This document shows positions 59,425 to 64,000 of a stretch of 64,000 bases of DNA, one piece after another. The stretch spans positions 5,952,001 to 6,016,000 of the forward strand of contig NC_059478.1 of assembly GCF_018139145.2 (NCBI RefSeq), written 5' to 3'. A model generated the notes under the pieces. The model did no database searches. It was not told where the DNA came from and saw only the letters and a list, made by a program, of their open reading frames with translations. The stretch is from Gymnogyps californianus. Lineage: Eukaryota; Chordata; Aves; Accipitriformes; Cathartidae. Made by a program: the position numbers and the translations under genes. Positions within the stretch are counted from its first letter, which is position 1. Every line of letters begins with the position of its first letter.

Positions 59425-59432
59425 TGTAAATA
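59425..59432 (+). promoter_or_regulatory. Pumilio-type element UGUAAAUA (2 of 3)
   Basis: Second exact UGUAAAUA, 46 bases upstream of the third. Confidence 0.5.
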
Positions 59433-59470
59433 TCTTTGGTAACTGAAATGTACTTTAAGAGAACAAAATC

Positions 59471-59480
59471 TGTAAATAAA
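59471..59480 (+). terminator. CEP350: Main poly(A) signal AATAAA overlapped by a third UGUAAAUA
   Basis: TGTAAATAAA contains both UGUAAAUA (59471-59478) and AAUAAA (59475-59480). A U/GU-rich stretch (cttgtttcctggttcttt) follows 20-35 bases later, as expected for a cleavage site near 59495-59505. Confidence 0.75.
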
Positions 59481-59500
59481 CTGATTTATAAATTAATCTT

Positions 59501-62500
59501 GTTTCCTGGTTCTTTATAAAATGGAGCTTTATAATTACCCAAATGGTTGCTAATTCTGAAGGTGTCCTGGAGATTCGTCCCTTGTATGTTCCCCTTTCTG
59601 TCTGATGCTGTACTTGGGATGCCAATCACAGTCCACAAAATCCCATTAGAGTTGCCTTAATTATAATCATAACGTTATTAGAATTTCCTTATTGTTAAAG
59701 CTGAGTGTTGATAAAAGCAAAGACAGAAAATAGCATTGCGTAATCATTGTAGGAGTGCACTGCATGATCTGCAGGAGAAAAAGTACTCCTTGCACATGTT
59801 TATTTAAAATAGGTTTTAAAAACTCATGGTTTAAAACATATGGGGGAGGGGGGAAGCTATTTTTATGCTGAACAACAGTCTTGGAATTAAATTCTTCAGA
59901 GCCTCAGTCTTGTTTCGGATCCCTCAATTAGGCTCCTAAATTGTTACAGCTCTATAGAGTGCACCGATCACTTCTTCACCAAGGGAGTAAACATTGCTCC
60001 TTGGAAACTTTATGTATTGGTGGAACTTTCCTAAATCTTTGCTGTTTCCTTTCCAGAAAAACAAAAAAACAAAACAAAAAACAAACAAACAAACAAAAAA
60101 ACCAACCTGGTTTTAACATGTGAAAGGTCCTGGAGCTCTGTAAGAGGACGGCTGAACGCTTGCAGTGCCAAACCACAGGCACGTGGGCACGTGGCGAACG
60201 AGTGGCAGCGTGAAATGTGTAAGACCAGGACCAAGCGTGTTTATCGAGCCTCCTCAGTGCCTACAGCCGCTGCTGCTCCTGTACCTCTGCTGTGGTTTGG
60301 TGCCATTTATTAACGTACAGCCCAGCAGGAAAGGCTTTGCTTTCCACTTACTACAGATGTCTACAAAACCCTGCGTTGGTCTTTCCAGCTTGGAGGATGT
60401 TGTGTGGCAGTCTGCTCCTCACAACTCAACTCTGCCTGGGAGAGGCGTGTGCATTAAATGGGGGGGACCTGTGTGAACAAAATCATTGCAAAGGCATTGC
60501 TCTGTGCTGAGCAGTTATTTGCTCTTTGCTTTTCCTTAGCAGAGGTACCTCATCCTGGAGGAGGACTTGCTGCACTCGGACTGCCATTATGGAAGCAGCT
60601 TTGCTGCAGTCCCGCGGTGCCAGCGTGCTGTAGGAGTAGTCCTCAGCGGAGTGTGCCGGGAACGCTGTCCCCAGCCCTCGTACAGACAGAGAAGTACGAC
60701 GTGGCCCTCTGAGCTTGGGGGGTTAAAGGGGCCAAAGTGGCAGCAGTGGGTTGTTTGATGTCCAAAGGGCCGAGACAAAGTGGTGCTGCAGCCTCTGTGC
60801 TCTCATTACCGAGCAGCAGGAGAGCATCTGTGTCGCTGCTTTCCTCGCCCTGCAGCAATTTTGCTCCGCGAGTCCTGTGTTTTCGGACAGTGATCTACTT
60901 GCAGCTGTCAGCATCCATCCCTGCAAGTGGCTTAGAGTGCCTTTCAAATTGAAAAAAAAAAAAAAATTGATCTGTGTTTCTCTGGCTAAAGAACTGGCTT
61001 CCCTTTAAAACAGCTCGAGCGATGGGAACGCTGCCACGGCGCTCTGGCGAGTGACGCAGCAAACTGCTGCATTGCTACTGCTGTCCTTGCCCAGGATGCC
61101 CAGTAACGAAGGCTCTAATTTCCTCATTTGCAAGTCTACGTTGCTTCACTTTGGCACTGACTTTCTATGGTGGTGTTTGTGCAACTCTTCCCAGAACCCT
61201 CGGAGCGCAGTTGCCTTCGACAGCTCTTTCACCCGTGGACCTGGTGAAACTCCCGGGTTGGGCAATGGCAAGCAGACGCCTTCCCGACAGCGTGCTGGAT
61301 TGAGTGGGGCAGTTTGGGTGCCTCCCTTCCCGGGTGCCACCTGCTCCCAGGTGCCTTCCTGGGGAGGTGGTGCCAGCTGCAGCCATCCTATGTCCTAAAA
61401 TGCCTGGCAGAGCGCTGGAGCACTTGAAATTGTTGACTCTGCTCCAGACGTCGCTGCGCCCTGCCTAGCACAAGGGCTTCTGCCATGTCCAGGCTCTCAT
61501 TAACACAGCCCTCAGAAGAAAAGGAGCCGGTGGGGAGCTGGTGAACGCCGGCAGCTCTCTTCAGCGCGCAGGAAGGAGAGGAGGGGGGCTGCCCGGCCGC
61601 TGGCACCCAGCCCGGAGCACGGGCTGTTGGCGGGCAGGAATGCAGATGAGATGTAATGGAGTTTGAAAGCATCGGGCACTCACTCTCTGGGATGCAGGTC
61701 CCGTGGGGGAGGGAAAGGCACCCTGCGAGGTCTGGCAACCAGAGCAAACAAAACCCCTAGCCCCAGCCCTGTGCCCTCCTGCCTCTTCCCCACTAAGATC
61801 CGGCAGAAATTTGGGGAAAAGGAGGAGAATAGAGCTGTTGGGGGGCAGCAGCTCCATTCAGGAGGGTGAGGGTCGGGCAGGAGCAGGGCATAGGGGGGAG
61901 ATGTTTGGGGAAGATGTCTCCTTTTGCCTGCCAAGGGTGCTGTGTGAGGATGGCCTGGAGCAGGTCTGGTTGGTTCCTGCTCTGAATGTTTCTCTTGGCC
62001 CCGGTTTTCCTGCCCATTGCCCTAGCTGTGCAAGACCTGCCGTGTCCCCTGGGCTACGTTCCCTCTCCGATGTTGGTTTCAGGTGGCTTCCTCTTGCAGG
62101 CTGACTTGTCTGTCACTGCCCCGTGAAATCTAGGCTGACTCAAACCAGGTTTTTTTCTGTGAGTTTGCTGGAGGTGGAATTAACGCTACTGCTGGGGGGT
62201 GTCCCAGAGTTTTTATTTTCTTTTATTCCAGCAAAATAAAGGAGGCTGCAGGGGATCCTACCCTTTGTGTTGCTTGGCTTGGGGAGCTCAGCAAGGAGCC
62301 TGGTCCAGTGTCCGTGTCCGTGTCCTGCTGGGTTGCTCTGCAGAGGTGATGGAGCCAGTGCTGCTCAGTGAACCTGTGATGGGGCACACCGGTCCTTGGT
62401 AGGTGAGACCTTGCTTATGTTGCAGGACTACTGCCACAGCAAGAGAGGAGTGCTCCGTTGTCATCTGTGTGGTATTCTCAGTTTCATGCGCTGCAATTAA

Positions 62501-64000
62501 ACCAGATGCCAAATAATGATGTGGCAAATCTGGGCGGTGTGGCCTCCTCCGATCTGCTCCTGGAAGCTGGGCAGATGAGCTGGAGTGGAAAACATCTGCT
62601 CTGTGCATCCTGGGTCATGGTGATGATTTATGACTTTAAGTAGATCTTAAATTTGCAGGTAAAACGTTTCCTACCCAGACATACCAAAGATGGCACCAGT
62701 TCCTCCTGGTCCTCCAAGGTCCCTCCAAAAAGAGCAAGGGCAGCGTCGCTGCCGTCCTTTCGAGCAGGGATGAATCAGCAGAGGGTGAATAGCAGAAAGG
62801 GGCTGGTACTGCTGTAGTCTCTCTGCAGACGCAAACTACGTGAACACATTCATCACATCCTGAGAATGCACCCCGGATTTTCCTTTACGTCTATTGTTAT
62901 TACAGGCTGGTTGGGCTTGAAAGGTAGAAATCGACTGTATCCGACCGAGCCTGTCTCACGTAGTTGGCAGTTCCCAGCTACCAGTGGGGGCTACAAGGGG
63001 CTTTCCTGGTCTTCATAGGCGTGAGCCCGGCAGAGCCGATGCAGGGTGCGGGAAGCAGTCAGGGTTCACATCCACCGCACGTGTTATTCCCTGTCTCGGC
63101 AAAGCCGCAGAAGCTGGCAGGTTTATCACGCAGGCGCTGCCAAAGGTCTTGTCTGAAACTGTGTCTCAGCGGAGGTGTGACCGGTGTCACCAGTGGAAAA
63201 GTGCCACCTGGACTGGAGTGTCCCAGCTGACTTCAGCCGGCTGGGAGGTGGCAGGTGGCACAATTTTCACTCGCTCTCTGAGGCTGTTTGGAGATGCTAA
63301 TCGGGGAAATGAGGCTTTTTCTTTTATTTAGAGAAGGACCACACTTTAAGCGGTGCTGCACTCCAGATCGAGGAGGGCTTCACTGAGTTCATTAGTCCCA
63401 TCTTGTGAGGGCTGGAAAACTGTCGAGCTGCCTCTGCAACTGGTATTTCCGAGGTGCTCGCAGGGGAATTGGATGCAAACTTCTCTGAATGGCCTCCGAA
63501 ATGTCAGGGCCGGGTGACGGGGTTGCCGTGATTGTATCATGAGTCTTGCATTGGTTGCGTGTTTTTCTTGGAGTCAGTTCCTGGAATCACACAATTAGGC
63601 AGGAACGTGTTCTTTAATTTTTAAGGAAGAAAGTCCATTTCAGGATGTCCCTGTCCCCGAACCTTCACAACTAAAGGGAAGTGAGAAGGTCCTGGGTCGG
63701 CTTACCTGACCATTTTGAGCTATTGGTGTTTTGCAGCCAGATTCACACTTTTAAAAATGGACAGTAAAAGCCTTTCTCCATTTTCTGAAGCGTAGTCCTT
63801 TCCAGCACTTCAAGGGCTGAATACATAAAGACCCAACTGCTCTTTCCTCTTCTCCCTAACCCAGCACAGAGGCAATCAGAGTAGCTCTTTGTAAAAATGA
63901 TCCATTTTGGGCGCACGAAACAAGTTCTGCAGGGCTTAAATGATTTTGGTGAGATCTTAGCAGCCTTTGAGGCTCTCAGCCTGTTAGTGTTGCCCACACC
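59501..64000 (+). other. Intergenic region downstream of CEP350
   Basis: No exon, promoter or RNA gene that I can support. From about 60.1 kb the DNA is clearly richer in G and C, with scattered CpG, especially 61.2-62.1 kb, which generates many meaningless open frames on both strands. An A/C repeat (60057-60102) and an A-run (60950-60966) are present. In known vertebrate gene order QSOX1 follows CEP350 on the same strand; I see none of its signal-peptide or thioredoxin exon here. Confidence 0.7.
60057..60102 (+). repeat. A-rich (AAAC)n-like simple repeat
   Basis: A-runs broken by single C, including three CAAA units in tandem. Confidence 0.85.

Larger units (their letters stand above)
55553..59500 (+). 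other. CEP350: CEP350 3'UTR
   Basis: About 3.9 kb without a conserved reading frame, bounded downstream by the poly(A) signal at 59475-59480. It contains two weaker AATAAA sites (55563, 56481), a repeat-hairpin element (58258-58319) and three UGUAAAUA motifs near the end. The length is inferred from sequence; transcript data would be needed to fix the end. Confidence 0.75.

Noticed and set aside
61703..62104. 133-codon frame (and 61388-61747 on the minus strand) in the GC-rich downstream region
   Set aside because: Several overlapping frames on both strands exist only because stop codons are rare in GC-rich DNA. No domain, splice pattern or family resemblance.
1..64000. tRNA, rRNA, CRISPR, origin or bacterial operon features
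   Set aside because: None seen. The window is vertebrate intron/exon sequence, so such calls would be spurious.

Overview
The window is vertebrate nuclear DNA, almost certainly from a bird. It has long AT-rich introns with GT-AG boundaries, and two CR1 (chicken repeat 1) LINE fragments, the retroelement family that dominates bird genomes. One compact gene fills nearly all of it. There is no bacterial-style organisation; almost every short open frame is intronic noise or the shadow of an exon.

The gene is CEP350 (CAP350), on the + strand. I place 31 exons (called w1-w31 here) between 2911 and about 59500, with the stop codon at 55550-55552. The 5' end of the gene, roughly the first 390-400 codons judging from the mammalian protein, lies upstream of the window. 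Bases 1-2910 are the tail of an intron. Exon phases agree from exon to exon, with one exception inside w27. In order the protein shows a charged Lys-rich N-terminal segment, a long Glu/Lys-rich helical stretch (w3), a large low-complexity Ser-rich exon (w5), coiled-coil exons (w10-w13, w17-w21, w24), the 2.1-kb exon w27 carrying the CAP-Gly domain, and a highly conserved C-terminal module (w28-w31). CEP350 is a centrosomal/centriolar scaffold that works with FOP/CEP43 and CEP19 in microtubule anchoring, centriole stability and ciliogenesis.

The introns hold old and broken CR1 copies (21314-21810 and 30793-31728), homopolymers, a perfect GT/AC hairpin, G-tracts, a degenerate pyrimidine-rich minisatellite and a diverged local duplication. 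The 3'UTR is about 3.9 kb. It ends at an AATAAA at 59475-59480 that overlaps the last of three Pumilio-type UGUAAAUA motifs. From about 60.1 kb the DNA becomes more GC-rich. I see no supported exon there; in known vertebrate gene order the next gene would be QSOX1.

The best leads are: (1) a reading-frame break near the end of w27 although homologous coding sequence continues on both sides, (2) an internal donor that would splice around that break in frame, (3) a weak/strong donor pair at w13 that adds exactly 12 codons in frame, and (4) the terminal Pumilio-motif cluster. I found no evidence of an unknown gene system. The gene was identified by recognising the protein; no database search was run.
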